The position numbers and the translations under genes are program-made. DNA of 64,000 bases, from contig JACDOX010000330.1 of assembly GCA_014549065.1 (NCBI GenBank), positions 344,265 to 408,264 on the forward strand. The letters are read 5' to 3'. Under the pieces are notes generated by a model. The model saw nothing but the letters and a program-made list of their open reading frames with translations. It was not told the origin of the DNA and ran no database searches. Shown here piece after piece: positions 12,936 to 25,165 of this stretch. The stretch comes from Cardinalis cardinalis. Lineage: Eukaryota > Chordata > Aves > Passeriformes > Cardinalidae. Within the stretch, counting starts at the first letter, position 1. The number at the start of each line of letters is the position of its first letter.

Positions 12936-15900
12936 TATTTGTCAGGAAAATGAGTGATGCTGTAGAAAAGCCTCTCCAACCTGCTTTCCCTCTTGCAGTT
13001 TCTGCTGTCACACTGGACTCAGAACTCTGTCCTTATCTCAGGTCTGTTCTCTGCCACAGGGGATTTAAATCCACCAGCTCTCACTCTCAGGCTCCTGGCT
13101 CATTGCTCAGGCTGTNGAGAGGGACACACTGATAACAAACATCTGAAATTCCACCTCTGTGCAAAAGGTTGAAGGTCAAAATCTGAGCTGTATGGGCAGC
13201 TCTGGTGTCTACAAGGTTAAGCAACAAGTGATTCTCCAGCATTACAAGTTTTGACTTNAGCAGAAACACTCAACCACCTTCTGATTTCAGATTCTGCATT
13301 ATCATCCTGCAGAGAAACCCAATGGTTGGGCACAGCTTCCTGGGACATTCTGCAAAGGTGCTTAAAGCAGGACTATGCAGAACTTNAAACTGTTTTTTTT
13401 ATCAAATTTTCTCCTTAAGAAATACTGTGCAATGGGAGGGAAATAGTTTTGTGTCAATTTACATAGGATTCAATAAAAGCAAATTAAAAAGTTGTTTCCT
13501 ATTAAAATTGACACAAGTTTTCTATTATCATGAGTATTATTAACTGGAGATATATGTGCCAGATCTTCTTTTAATTACAGACATATAACTTACACAAAGA
13601 GAAGTCATATCTTCCAAGTAATTACAGGCAGCTCTGAAGCATATTATTGTATTATTAAATTAAAAAATCTGCTAGTAGAAAGATCAGAAATTAAATATAG
13701 AATCATCCAACATTCAAAGAAAAATGTGCCTAGACAGACATGAAATAAGCTAAATTATTCAGGTTTAAAACAGTTTTCACACAGGAAGAATTATATACAG
13801 CAGCAGTGTTTTGCTGCAGTTTTCTAAATCAGATATAGCTACCAGCAAACTATTCAACTCTCATTAAAACAAACTAAGAAATAAACCCAGCCTGTCCTGA
13901 AGAGCAAGCAAAGCACATTTATCCCCCAGTGCAGCCATTTCCAGAAAGATCCCCNTGCCTAGCAATAGGAGGAAAATGAACAACAGCATGAAATGAGAGC
14001 ACAGTGCATTAAGCAATATTGTCTCTGCTCAGTTCTTCAGAACTTGCACACACGTGTGGTTTAACCCTCCTTTCCCAGCTCAGACTCAGAATTCCTGATC
14101 CTGCCCAGTGCTAGTGAGACAAGGGTGAAGAGGGAGGCACAGGCCCCACTCCAGATGATTCCACAGACCTCTGAAGTCCTCATTAGTAAGACAGGAACAA
14201 TCCAAAGAATATTTTGGATATATCAATATATTATCAATCCAATGAATATTTTATCCATGTCTTTGTTCAGCCCTTGGAAGAGGCAAATCTGGCTGTGCAG
14301 TGACCACAGAGGATGTGGACTCTCTGAAGTTGTGCTTCTCCATTCCCCTCAGCCCAAACTGTCCCAGAAATTGTGCTACCCCACCAAAAACCAGTTCAGC
14401 TTCTGTTCTACTCCCCAGGTCTGCAGGGTTCACTCTGAATTAATGCTGAGCTTTAATAAGATGGAAAATAGTACAGATTAAAAAGGATCATAATGCATAA
14501 AACTGCATTTTGAGGTTGAGCNGGATGTAGATTTTTAGCTGGCTGTTACATATTTTACTGTAGCTTNAGAGAAGGATTTCCAGGAAGCATTTTCAAAAGT
14601 AGTTCCAAGAGCCTTTTCTATATGACCATGGAGAGACAAATATGTGCATGTGCTAGATACATATTCAAAGTGTACATCTATTTTTATACCAATGTCTAAT
14701 GTTTAAAATATTTAAATATTTTATCCCTTTTTCCCCCACTAATAGTTTCCAGTAATGGACAGACCCATAACATTGCAAGAATGATTCCTTTAATCAGATT
14801 TCCCTTTTAATTTTGTAAGGTTAGTGGGTTTAGAAATTTGTAATAAGTTCTGAACTTCTGGATGTTTATCTAAGCTGAACTCAANGCAATCCCTTCTAAA
14901 ATTTTAAATNTCCCTGCTATAATTTTANTGCTAANGATCTACCTTAAGGTTCTGCAGCTTGCATGTAAATCTCAATTTGTATTGTTATAAATGATAGCCA
15001 CTGGTGTGTTTTCTTGTGATATTGCAGTTANTGCCTTTTCTTAGATTCTCTTTCTTCTTAATGTAAACAGAAGTCCTCTGAAATAAAGCAAAATATTTTT
15101 CTCTTCCTACATGTCAACAGCATATCCTTTTTTTAAACAAGTACCAACTACATTCATAGCAAGATTAAAAATCAGTTTTACCAGTAAGCTTGGCAGGTAT
15201 TCTGCAAATATAAAGGCTGTTAAGTTTGATAAGGCATTACCACCCTAGGAAGCTCTTGGAACACCCATCCCTCCTCACAATGGTCTTTGGGCACACATCA
15301 GCAGTGAAAGACACCACAAGTTCTGGTTGGATGACATAAGACAAAGGACATGCTGGTTTCAACACTTACTGCACAAACCTGTTTTTCTTCTGGCTAATTC
15401 AAAGTGTCATCAGAATGGATTAAAGAGCAAAGGAAAGAGAAAGAATGAGGGAGAGGNGGTAAATTAATTCCTCCATACCAGAAAGCCAACTTTCAGTCAG
15501 CTTTTCCCTGGATGTTTGTATCTGCAAGCCTACTGAGGATTCCAGCAGAAGGAAGTCTATTAATTTTCCATGTACTTGTTGACGAAAAAGCTATCAGGAT
15601 TATGGGTTGAATATTTCTAGAGTAGGGAAAGTAAGGGATGCAATTAATCTCTGTGAACTAAAATATACCTCTTTTCATTAATCTTTTATTGTAAATGAGC
15701 AAAGTAATTGAACCAGTACCACACTGTCAGAATAAATGCAATGCCAGTGGGATATGCATGAGAGAGCACATACTGATTGAGTATTAAATATCTAACGGCA
15801 ATAATTTATGGTTCATTACCTCTTTTTGGAGTTCCTTAGTTGCAGAGTGCTTGAATTTTAAGTAGCCAGACTTTCAGCAGAAACTGCTCTCAAAAGCTGA

Positions 15901-16169
15901 ACATACCAAATGTGCAAAACCCTCTTAAAACTGAGAGTTTTGTACTTAGTTGAGGCAACCTCTGCACCACCAGAAATGTGCATCTATTTGCAACTTGGAT
16001 TAATGCAATTAAAGATGCAGTGANGAGTACCCCAAGGATCATGTGCCAAGTGAAAATCAGAGAAATGAACAGAACACTGTACACAGGCAGATCAAAAATG
16101 GCCAAATACCTTCTTACCTGTGTTCCTAGAAGGAGACTTCATAGAGGAGACACAGCCTTGTGCTGTTCC
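12936..16169. other. unique AT-rich DNA, no recognised feature
   Basis: This is long AT-rich sequence without CpG enrichment. The largest frame (14125-14481 plus, 118 codons) shows no domain or compositional sign of coding. No RNA gene or repeat family was recognised. Confidence 0.5.
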
Positions 16170-16512
16170 CTTGCATCCTGTCACTGGAAACAGGACCAGA
16201 GGGAACAGCTGGAGCTGGGCAGGGCAGGGCCAGGCTGAGATCAGGGAAAGGTTCTGCTTCCCCAGGGAATGGCTGGAGCTGGCAGGGCCAGGCTGAGATC
16301 AGGGAAAGGTTCTGCTTCCCCAGGGAATGGCTGGAGCTGGGCAGAGCAGGGCCAGGCTGAGATCAGGGAAAGGTTCTGCTTCCCCAGAGGTGCTGGCACT
16401 GCCCAGGCTCCCAGGGATGCACAGTGGGGATTGCTGGTGGCTCTGCAGGGACAGGAGCTGGGTCAATGATCCCTGTGGTGCCTCCAAACTGAGGATATTC
16501 TATGATTCTATG
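16170..16512 (+). repeat. CR1 3'-end fragment with internal tandem repeat
   Basis: The start (ACAGGACCAGAGGGAAC), the GGTGCTGGCACTGCCCAGGC block, GGTGGCTCTGCAGGGACAGG and the final ATTCTATGATTCTATGA identify a CR1 3' end. Inside it a block has been tandemly multiplied (see next entry). Glycine- and arginine-rich open frames in all phases come from the repeat and are not proteins. Confidence 0.85.
16209..16387 (+). repeat. three-copy tandem repeat, ~58-64 bp period
   Basis: Copies start at CTGGAGCTGG at 16209, 16273 and 16331, each ending GGTTCTGCTTCCCCAG. The core lengths are 57, 51 and 57 bp, and copies are joined by GGAATGG. The middle copy lacks 6 bp and the third has one substitution (GGGCAGAGCAGG). 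This is a minisatellite expansion of a normally single CR1 block and may vary in copy number. Confidence 0.93.
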
Positions 16513-19500
16513 ACTTCCAAAAGGCTAAATTTTAGAAAGGGGAGCAGAGCACGACCATTTAAAACACTGTGTCTCATGGCATCATTTACTTATCAAGTAA
16601 CACTGCACCTGTTCAAGGAAGAATATTCATACATCTCCTTGTACAATTTGACGTATAAATAATGCTATCTCGTTACTATAACTTGAGCATTCCTGACAGC
16701 ACCAGGCTTACAGGGAGTTGAGGCAACAGTGAGAGCTGCAATGAGTTTGGCCTCTTCCCTTGGCAGCTCTTTCCCAGNCTGTGAGCAGAACCATCTTTTG
16801 CAGGGGAGAGATGTCACCTTTGCTGAGCTGACACACCACGACCTCCTTCACCAGTAGGCCTCCTGACGGATTCCAGCTGTCCTGCTTTGACAGAATCTTT
16901 CAAGGATCAAAGAAAAGATCAAACTGGAAGTGGGAAATAAATGCTTCAGAGTTGTTATGCCCTCTTCATCTTGGCTTCACAGGAGTGTAAGTGATGGAAT
17001 CTGAGGGAAACCAGACAGGAGTCAGCCCAAACCCACAGATTTTAATCCTTTCTGAATTTGACTCTTTCTGTTGCCTACTGGAATTGGTCCTGGAATGCAT
17101 ANCAGGCTCCTGAGCCTATCTGCTCCTGGTGAATTCTGCTCATCTGTTGAAAATCCAACTGTCCTATTCAGACACTGCTCACTTGGCAACAGACTGCTTT
17201 ATGTTTACTGTTTATTGATTGTTGTTAACTGGGACTATAGAGAAGAAGCATTTCAGTTTCAAAGTCGTCCCAGAGGACACTGGCAGGTTACAATCACTTA
17301 TACTGTAAAAAAGGTTCATATTAATTGACTCTATATTTACATATTATGAATGCATATTTTAATCTGTTTTACATGAATAAGTCCTCCACAATGACGGTTT
17401 CATTTCCTTTTTTAAAACAACATAACTACTTGCCNTATTTGAAGAGACAAATCTCTTCTAAATTGTTTTGACCTTTCCTTGTGTCCTTTCTTAAAGTGGA
17501 AGTTGTATCTGCCTTCTCAGTTCAGGAATTTCTTATCTTAAAGCAAAGGGATGAACTCAACTTCAAACTGAAACCATTTCATTGTGCTCCCTCCAGTTTG
17601 GCAAGTCACCCTTTCTGTCTGTATTTGAAACAGCCAAACTCCTGACTAGCTCAACTCAACTATTTTTAGCCACAATAGACAAAAGGCTGAGAATAGATCA
17701 ACTACAGCACTGTGCTGGAAAAGGTCTCTGGTCAAACCCAGAAAGATATGGAGATAGCCCAGACTAATAAAATACAAAGGTCAGGACATTAATCTGGAAC
17801 AGAGCAGAACCATCTGAACATGGCATTCCTGTTGCTGTTTAATATTTTGCCCTCAACCTTAGCAAAGTTTGTTCTCCTCCTGCACAGACCTTTTGTTTGG
17901 AGTTTCCAAAGCCAACCNACATTAAGATGAAACATTTTCTTACCCATCTCTAATTTCATCACCATCAGAGCAAGTCTCGGNCAAGAGGCTTCAATAAAAT
18001 ATTACCCACTTATCCAACACGCTCTGTGGCCTCAATGCTTCCATTTTAGGCACAGAAAGTTTGCAGTCATCATTATCCCTACCCAAACCCCAAATTCTTA
18101 TCAATGTTCTGCTGTTTTCCAGGACCACAGGAGCTATTACAAGCCAGCTCTGCCGGGTTCTGAAAGCAGAGCNAGACAAAGCTTGCCTCACAAAGTACCT
18201 GCCTCCCTTAGCAATTTCCAGTTTAAATTACTGGCTCACACAGGACACTCCTGCTAGCAAACAGAAACNCCTCCATCCTAAGGCCTCAGGATGAGGAGGC
18301 ATCTTACAGAGTCCTATTTGTCAGGCACCACATTTAAAGCGCTGCAATAAAACAATTAAAGATATTCCCAGACGTGAACACTGCAGCCCTGAGTGTTACT
18401 ATTCCATTTGTTCATTCTCAAATCACTCTAATATTCCTCTAGTAAATGTGTACTCTGGGGGCTTATCTGTTACTGCTCTGTGTCTTCACAGCACCTTTGT
18501 AGCAATGTTCTTTTGTGTTTGGAATTACACCCTGCAGAAANTGCTTCCTGCCACCGAGACAGACCAATTCATTTTATGACTACAAATCTATATTAATGTC
18601 TTTTCTACAGTATTTAATGATGCAAGTCCTTCCACTTGTTACTCTTAAGCATATCAAGGCCTGTATTTCTGGAGACAGTAGTGCATGCAAAAGATTACAG
18701 TGGTTTTTATTGCAGTTAGAAAATACCTGATGTTGCCATGATCAATACAGTGAGACCATGTGTGAGTTACATTAAAATGTTAAATATGGACAAATAAAAA
18801 ATCAAATAAAAATCAGGGCCAAGAGACTGGAATGGAATAGTTATAAAGAAACAGTTCCCATTTATATTTTTTCTAAAATCCATTCTAGCATCGTAGCAGC
18901 AGAACAGAAGACAGTAGCAGAGTGCATATGGAGTTTAATTTTGAATGATATTGAAAGGTCAGTACAGAATTGCTCAGCTCATATTTTTGTGAAGATAACA
19001 TGTGTGAACTAGTTATTTCCTCCTTTTAACACATAATGACCTTGTCCTTTGATTTAATGAGAAAATTATACCTGCTGCACTCAGATTTAACAAACTCTCC
19101 AGAATTAAAGATGTACCAAAGTAGGGGAAAAAAAAAATAAAAGAAGAATGAGAAATGAGACCTCACACTTACAACCCAACCATCTGGCAGAAGAAAGCCC
19201 AGAGACACCAGNACAGAGACCTGTGGAGCCTTTGCTGTGACATGGGCAGGAGCAGAGGGGGGAAAGCTGTGCAAGAGCTCCTTCCACCTCAGGTGCACTG
19301 ACCTCACTAANGTGATATAATGTGAACAATGCTCGTGGTTGAATGGCAAGTCACACATGTGCTGCTGGTAGCAGGGAACGCAAAAAAACCAGTGCCTGAA
19401 ACACTGCACCATAATNATAACTTGAGAAGGCTTCTATACTCTCAGTTAGAAGCAGGCTGCCTAACCTGTGTTAAGGCCAATATATCTCAACTCTCAGGGT

Positions 19501-20479
19501 TGCAGTAGTAGCCCATACGACAAAGGAACGTTGATTTGTTCATTAAAAATCGTATTCAAGTTTTCAATGAATTTAAATTGTTCTCCTCAACTCATGGAAA
19601 AATATTGAAGCCTGACACCAATAAAGAAACCTCTTTACATGTGTAGGAGTGGAAGAGTGAACTCCTAATTCTCTTTNTAGCTCTGCTTTAGCCACTGTAT
19701 ACTCCTGACTATGTTTCTTTTACTTCCTACCTTTTAGAACTCTACTAAGTGCCATAATTCAAAAGATTTGAAATTTGTGTGCCCAGCATCCAAGGACCTG
19801 CTGCACAAACANCACAAAATGCAAGTGGCTGCACTTGCTTTCCACTGCTCTCTCCTTGCAGCTGAAGAAATCAGACTGGAGATACAGAAGTTTGAATAGA
19901 TTGATAACTGCTTTAGTGGGACTTCTCTTGTTTTTTCCAGGGTGAGCCCTGGGCTGTTTCAGGGGCACAGACAAGGAAAGCAGAAGCTTTAAGGGANTGG
20001 TTTGTCCTTCCCTCCCTGCTTATTTCTTTGGGTTTGTGCAGGGTTTTAATTTCACAAGCACATTGAGTGGAGAGACAGATGAGATCAGAAAGGGATTTTT
20101 GAGGATGAACAGTTCCACAGGGATGACCTAGGAGAACTCATCTGATGCCCTAATGACAGATATACTTTTGAACAATCAACCTGAAGAGTTGTTTAATGAA
20201 TATTAGATTATGTTAAATATACAGGCTACATCTAAAGCCTGACTAAAGCAGCTGGATACCGACACTTATTTTTCTTTAGAAAAAACTGANACAAAAACAA
20301 ACTGAAGACTACCGAGTTTATGTTGNTTCTCCTGATATTCCCCTNTGCTGACTTCAGAGCAAGTTACTCACAAGGAAATAAAAACCTCCCGAAGCCAAGT
20401 GCTGGTTTCAGTGAAATGCAGAAGAAAAGCAGGAGGCAAACAGCCATGCTGGCAAAATTCCAGGTATCAGCCTTGTGCA
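16513..20479. other. unique AT-rich DNA, no recognised feature
   Basis: No exon, RNA gene or repeat family was recognised. The minus-strand frame at 19026-19412 (128 codons) crosses a T-rich stretch and carries no recognisable domain. GC content rises toward the right end. Confidence 0.5.
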
Positions 20480-20870
20480 GGGAGCTGTCACAGCAGCGAT
20501 CAGCGAGGTCCAGAGCCCTGGCCCCTGCTTTTAGGGGTCCTCGGCTGCGTTTCCTGCCTGTGATCGCTCTTGCAAACCGCCACAGCGTGGCACTGCGACA
20601 CTCCAGCTGCAGACGTGGGGCTTTTCCCCGCAGCCGGGCTCCGGCACAGCCCCCCGACCGCGCCTGGGCTGCGGACGGCGCCCCTGAAGCGCCCGGGGCG
20701 TTCTGCAGCCCCGCTCCGCCGGGCCCCATCCCCGCCCAGCACGGATCCCATTCCAGAGGCTCCTGGGGGAGCAAGGGGGCGATCCCAGCTCTGGTCACTG
20801 ACAGCAGCCTTGCTCTGGGGTTGTGCAAAGGGAACGAAGGCTGCTTTGCCTTAGCTCTCAAAATAACCCC
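20480..20870. promoter_or_regulatory. CpG-island-like GC-rich block
   Basis: I count 27 CpG dinucleotides between about 20497 and 20781, while CpG is scarce in most of the window. The block is strongly G+C rich and has no CR1 or LTR signature. A CCCCGCCC motif at 20730-20737 is a GC box (Sp1-type site) on the minus strand. No TATA box was seen. Open frames of up to 185 codons exist on both strands, which GC-rich DNA tends to produce, and none has a recognisable domain. It may be a promoter or first exon of an unseen gene or long noncoding RNA, or a GC-rich unique patch. Confidence 0.45.
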
Positions 20871-20929
20871 ATCCTAGAGTAACATTTTATATTCAGTGAA
20901 ACACTTCTGACAAACCAATACTTTCCATC

Positions 20930-20996
20930 AGAAAAAAAAAAAAAAAAAAACCCAAAACAAACCCCAAAAACCACCAAAAAACCCAACCAAATTATC
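20930..20996. repeat. A-rich low-complexity tract with C runs
   Basis: A run of about 20 As is followed by AAC/ACC-type A-rich sequence. Read on the other strand it is a T/G-rich tract like those at 29.2, 32.4, 53.4 and 63.7 kb. It could be the poly(A) tail of a degraded retrocopy, but no retrocopy was recognised to its left. Confidence 0.8.
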
Positions 20997-23900
20997 AAAG
21001 AGCTCCACCCTCAACAGCCCCATGGGCATGCTCAAAGTCCTGGCCCACCCCAATGAGAATTTCTGTACCGTTGCAAAATATTTTCTAAGGGACCCTTAGA
21101 ATTCTGTAGAATTTGTACTTGTAGATCATGGAATGAAACAAAACAACCCTTCAGCATTCTCAGAATAGTCNGAAATAAATATTGCAGCCAGCAAGACTGC
21201 AAAAACCCTGTTTATGACAGAAAGTGTTCCANGGGTTTTGTTGATTGGTGGCCAAGCAAAGCCTTCCAAAGTGGTNTGTGGGTTGGTTTGGTTACCATCT
21301 TCTCCATCTTAATATAATATACTCTCATGAAAGGCTGCAGCCTTTCTGCCCCTGTCTCTGAAGGTGGCAGGAATTGCAATGAACTGTTCAGTTCCCTGTC
21401 ACAGCCCTGCTGCATCTGTCTCTTGGCTCTCAATTGGAATCCTGATCAAGTCTGGCCCTACTGAATTTTTACAATTCAAGTTTCAAGGTGACATACTATT
21501 GCATAACATTAAGCATAGATTTCATTTGTCCTTCATTAATAATCAACCTTACAGTCAAATATCCATTAACATGAACTGCATAATAAAATCAACAACAATT
21601 TCAAATGAATTCCCATATGAACAAAACATTTCAAATGCTTAATATTTCACACTCTTCTTTCACCAGATAGAGTTCAGTAGCAGTCTAGGTCTTTGAAATC
21701 TTCATAATGCTTTTTATCTTCTGAAATGAAACATTTCCCTTAGACTTTCATATCACCCCTATTACTTTACATCAGTGCCAAGTCAATTCCCTTTCTGGAT
21801 TTCATCTTTCCTCTCGTATCTCTTTTGCCATTTAGCAAACATTCTGTCTCTGGATCTTCTCAGGGTATTTACTCACAAAAAAAGGACACTGCTCTAACTA
21901 AAATTAGCAGAATCAGAACAAAGGCAGCCCTCCTCTGCTTCNTGGGCTGGCATGTGCAATAAGTGAAAACTCAGAGATAGAATTGCATCAAACAAATAAA
22001 ATTAACAGTTTGTTTGCTATACAGAACTTAACTTGGCAATGGAGGCCCTCTAGTTTCACCCACTGGTGTCCTGAAGTATTATAAATGTAATGTAATATGT
22101 ACATTTACATCTTCAACAATGTAAATTTGTCTTTTTCCCTGTCCTGTAGATTTTTTATTTTCCCAAGCAAGAAGGATTACAACCCTCTTTGCTCATATAA
22201 CCTGGTGCTATTCTGTTCAGGAGCACAACAGCTCCAAAGAACAAAACTCCCAGCCATTATCATTATTAATAAAGAAAAATTTCCCAATTGTGACAGGAAC
22301 CTTTTAAGATTTCAGATTGAGCTGCTTTTCCTGGTGGGGAGCAGTGTGATTGCTTGTATTCTGGGGAGTAGAGGTGACTTTGTCATGCTCAAAATCTGCG
22401 CTTTTTGATGTTAACTAACTTCCTATAAAACCCTGTGAATGCCAGATAAGGAGGCTTTTACCTGAGAGCAGCTAAGTCTGATAAGTGAGGTGTTTGATTA
22501 AGCTCAACTAAGATTAGGAGAAAGTTATTGATGCCTTATCTCCAAAGGACTATTCAGTTCAACAGCTATCTCAGTGAGAAGCTGTCCTTTTTCTCTCCCT
22601 GACAAAGCCACAATCTAACCATTTTAAATCCAATCCACTTACAGCACTCAGACAATGCTCTTCATTTCCTATAGCTGAGGCTGCCACATTCCCATGGCAG
22701 ACTAGGACAATATTTATTACAAGATCCAGAATGGATATTCTATGGAATTCTCAGGCACTACACACTTTGGACAGTAAAGGTTTCCCAGCATTTCTCCATC
22801 TTGAGAGGAAAGCNCAATTTTTAAAGTACTGCTTCCATCACATAATGCTCCTGTGAACATAATGCAGAGCAATTTCCAGTACTTTATAAAATCTATTCCT
22901 TTAGGCCACCATTTACATCCTAGGAATTACAGCCATATCAAGCATTTGCATGGAGATCATTAATATTCAAAGTGGGACATAGAACTTAAGCAACTGAAAA
23001 AATCTGCACTCATAGAAGGCCACAGCACCCTCCTTCTGTGCCCTTCAGCAGTGGCAGCAGCAGTGCATCCCCTCTCCCCACTGATGGCTCTTTGGAGTGG
23101 TGGTTACTGTTTTAGTTCAAAGTTTGGAAGTCTCCTGTTGCTCAGACAGCCACTCCAAGAGAGGGGTCCTGGATCCCAGGTGTGTTTTATGAAAATGCTG
23201 GCCCTGCTGAGCACAGNCAGGGCAAAGCACCAGCCCTGAACCCCTGTGCTGTGTGACCAAAACCTCTGCTCTCCTCCCTGCAGCCCAGGGGCCCTGAGCT
23301 GGGACTGAGCCCTGCTCTGCAGATNTCCATGCCCAGCACCCCTGGTCACGTTCCTGCCCCTCCAGCCCCTGCTCAGGGCATCTGCTGGTGGCAAATCTCA
23401 TGCCAAGGTGCCCNGTTCCCAAAATACTGCCCATCCAATGAGCAGTTCTTGTTTGCAAACTTCAGTATGTGTTTGGGCAGCCCCAAACTTCTTGGGAACT
23501 TGATTTATTTCTGCTGGAATGATGTGAGACCACGCTTGGACTTTCAGTGAACTTGACCTTCTCTCCTGCTGTAAATTGCCTGACACACTGCTGGAAGTAC
23601 AGAGACTTTGTCAAGAAACTGTAATTATCAAAATGCATGCAACTGGAGATACAATTTGCACTTGTTCATCACACCATTCCATTTTCATACTGTTGTATTT
23701 TTCTCATTTTAATTGAGTTCCTGTGTTGCAAATTAGTCTCATAGTGCTCCTGCCTTGTTCTGGCTTAAAGCAGACATCCATGAGGTATCACTGAAAAAGC
23801 TAAATTCTTCCTGTGAGGGATATTTAACTTTCCTTGCTAATTCCACTGTAACAGCTAATTTAACAAAGGTTTACTGTTAGTTCTCAATTCTTTTCCAGGC

Positions 23901-24756
23901 CATGCCTTCTTCCAACACACAAAATTGAATGTTAAAAAACCCCACCCCACCCACAAGAGACAGTAGGTGTCTGTTGTGAACAGACTTATGAGATGATAAT
24001 GACAAAAATGCAGATTTGGTCTCTGGAATTTGTGCAGGTAAGCAAACTAAAGAGAGCTAGGCAGTGCTGTATTTATCTAGCACAAATATGTATGTTCCAC
24101 AAATATAAAAAGAAAGTATTGATTTGCTACTGATACAAGCTCTCTTTCCTCCAAGCACTACTGGCTTAAAGCCCTTTATGGAATATACTCTTGTTGATCA
24201 TCAAATACAGCACATTCCTACATCAGCAGCGTAGGAGGGAAGATTATTCCTCTGAGAATTACTGTATTCAAGAGGCAAGTGATAATATCATCACAAAATA
24301 GACAAGTTACATTTAAAATTAAATAAAATAACGCACCAGAGGCTTCTGCATCTCCTAATGCTTTTTTATTTCCCAAACTTGCCTCTTACTGGATCAGGCA
24401 GAACAGTGCTTTACTTCCATGAATTTTTAATTTGATTTCATCAAAACTGTGGTGAATTTTTCCCACCTTTTCCCTGGGCAGACTTAAAAACAGCTTACAG
24501 AGTTTGTANAGCCAGAGCAACTAAAATAGGCTCAACATGCCAGAAGAAAGCATTGGTTTTACTTGAGAGTAAATACACAACACTTCCCTTAGAGCTNATC
24601 TTTTGGCAAAGCAGGGAATTCACTTGTTTGCAAGTTGCATTCCCAGGCTTCATTCACTTCATGGGAGGCTGTAGGGCTCAAAGGTGTTTCTGCACCTTTT
24701 TCCTTGAAGTGAGAACGATGTCACCCACAAACCATTTCACCATNATTAAAAGTCTG
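20997..24756. other. unique DNA with a GC-richer patch near 23.2 kb
   Basis: No gene or repeat family was recognised. The segment at about 23040-23420 is richer in G+C and contains a pyrimidine-rich stretch ending in CTGCAG, but the downstream sequence holds no convincing exon. Frames of up to 113 codons there overlap on both strands. Confidence 0.45.
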
Positions 24757-25165
24757 TCATAGAATCATGGAATGGTGTGGATTGAAGGGGACCTTAGAGC
24801 TCATCCAGTGCCCCCCTTCCATGGCAGGGACACCTTCCCCTGTCCCAGGCTGCTCCAGCCCCAGTGTCCAGCCTGGCCTTGGGCACTGCCAGGGATNCAG
24901 GGGCAGCCCCAGCTGCTCTGGGCACCTGTGCCAGGGCTGCCCACCCTGCAGGGAACAATTCCTCATTGCCAAGATCCCACCCAGCCCTGCCCTCTGGCAC
25001 TGGAGCCGTTCCCTGGCTCCTGGCACTGCAGTTCCTGAGGAATTGTCCCTCTCTGGTTCCCTGCAGCCCCTCAGACCCTGGAAGGAGCTGTGGGGTCTCC
25101 ACACAACTTCTCTCTGGGCTGAACAGACCCAGTTCTTCCAGCCTGGCTCCATAGGGGAGGTCTGA
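24757..25165 (-). repeat. CR1 LINE 3'-end fragment, minus strand
   Basis: The left edge TCATAGAATCATGGAATGG is the reversed CR1 3' terminus. Next come CCATGGCAGGGACACC and the reversed GGAGCAGCCTGGGACAG and CAGCCCTGGCACAG blocks. The right part (TCTGGGCTGAACAGACCCAG) is the usual continuation. The overlapping frames on both strands (to 132 codons) are repeat artefacts. An N at 24897 sits at the shared CR1 column. Confidence 0.93.

Noticed and set aside
16160..16662. Repeated glycine/arginine-rich peptide frames
   Set aside because: Direct translation of the three-copy CR1 tandem repeat in shifted phases.
20320..20877. 185-codon plus frame and 165-codon minus frame
   Set aside because: GC-rich DNA lacks stop codons. 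Both strands are open, the plus frame begins in AT-rich sequence with two Ns, and no domain is recognisable. Treated as a CpG-island property, not as a gene.
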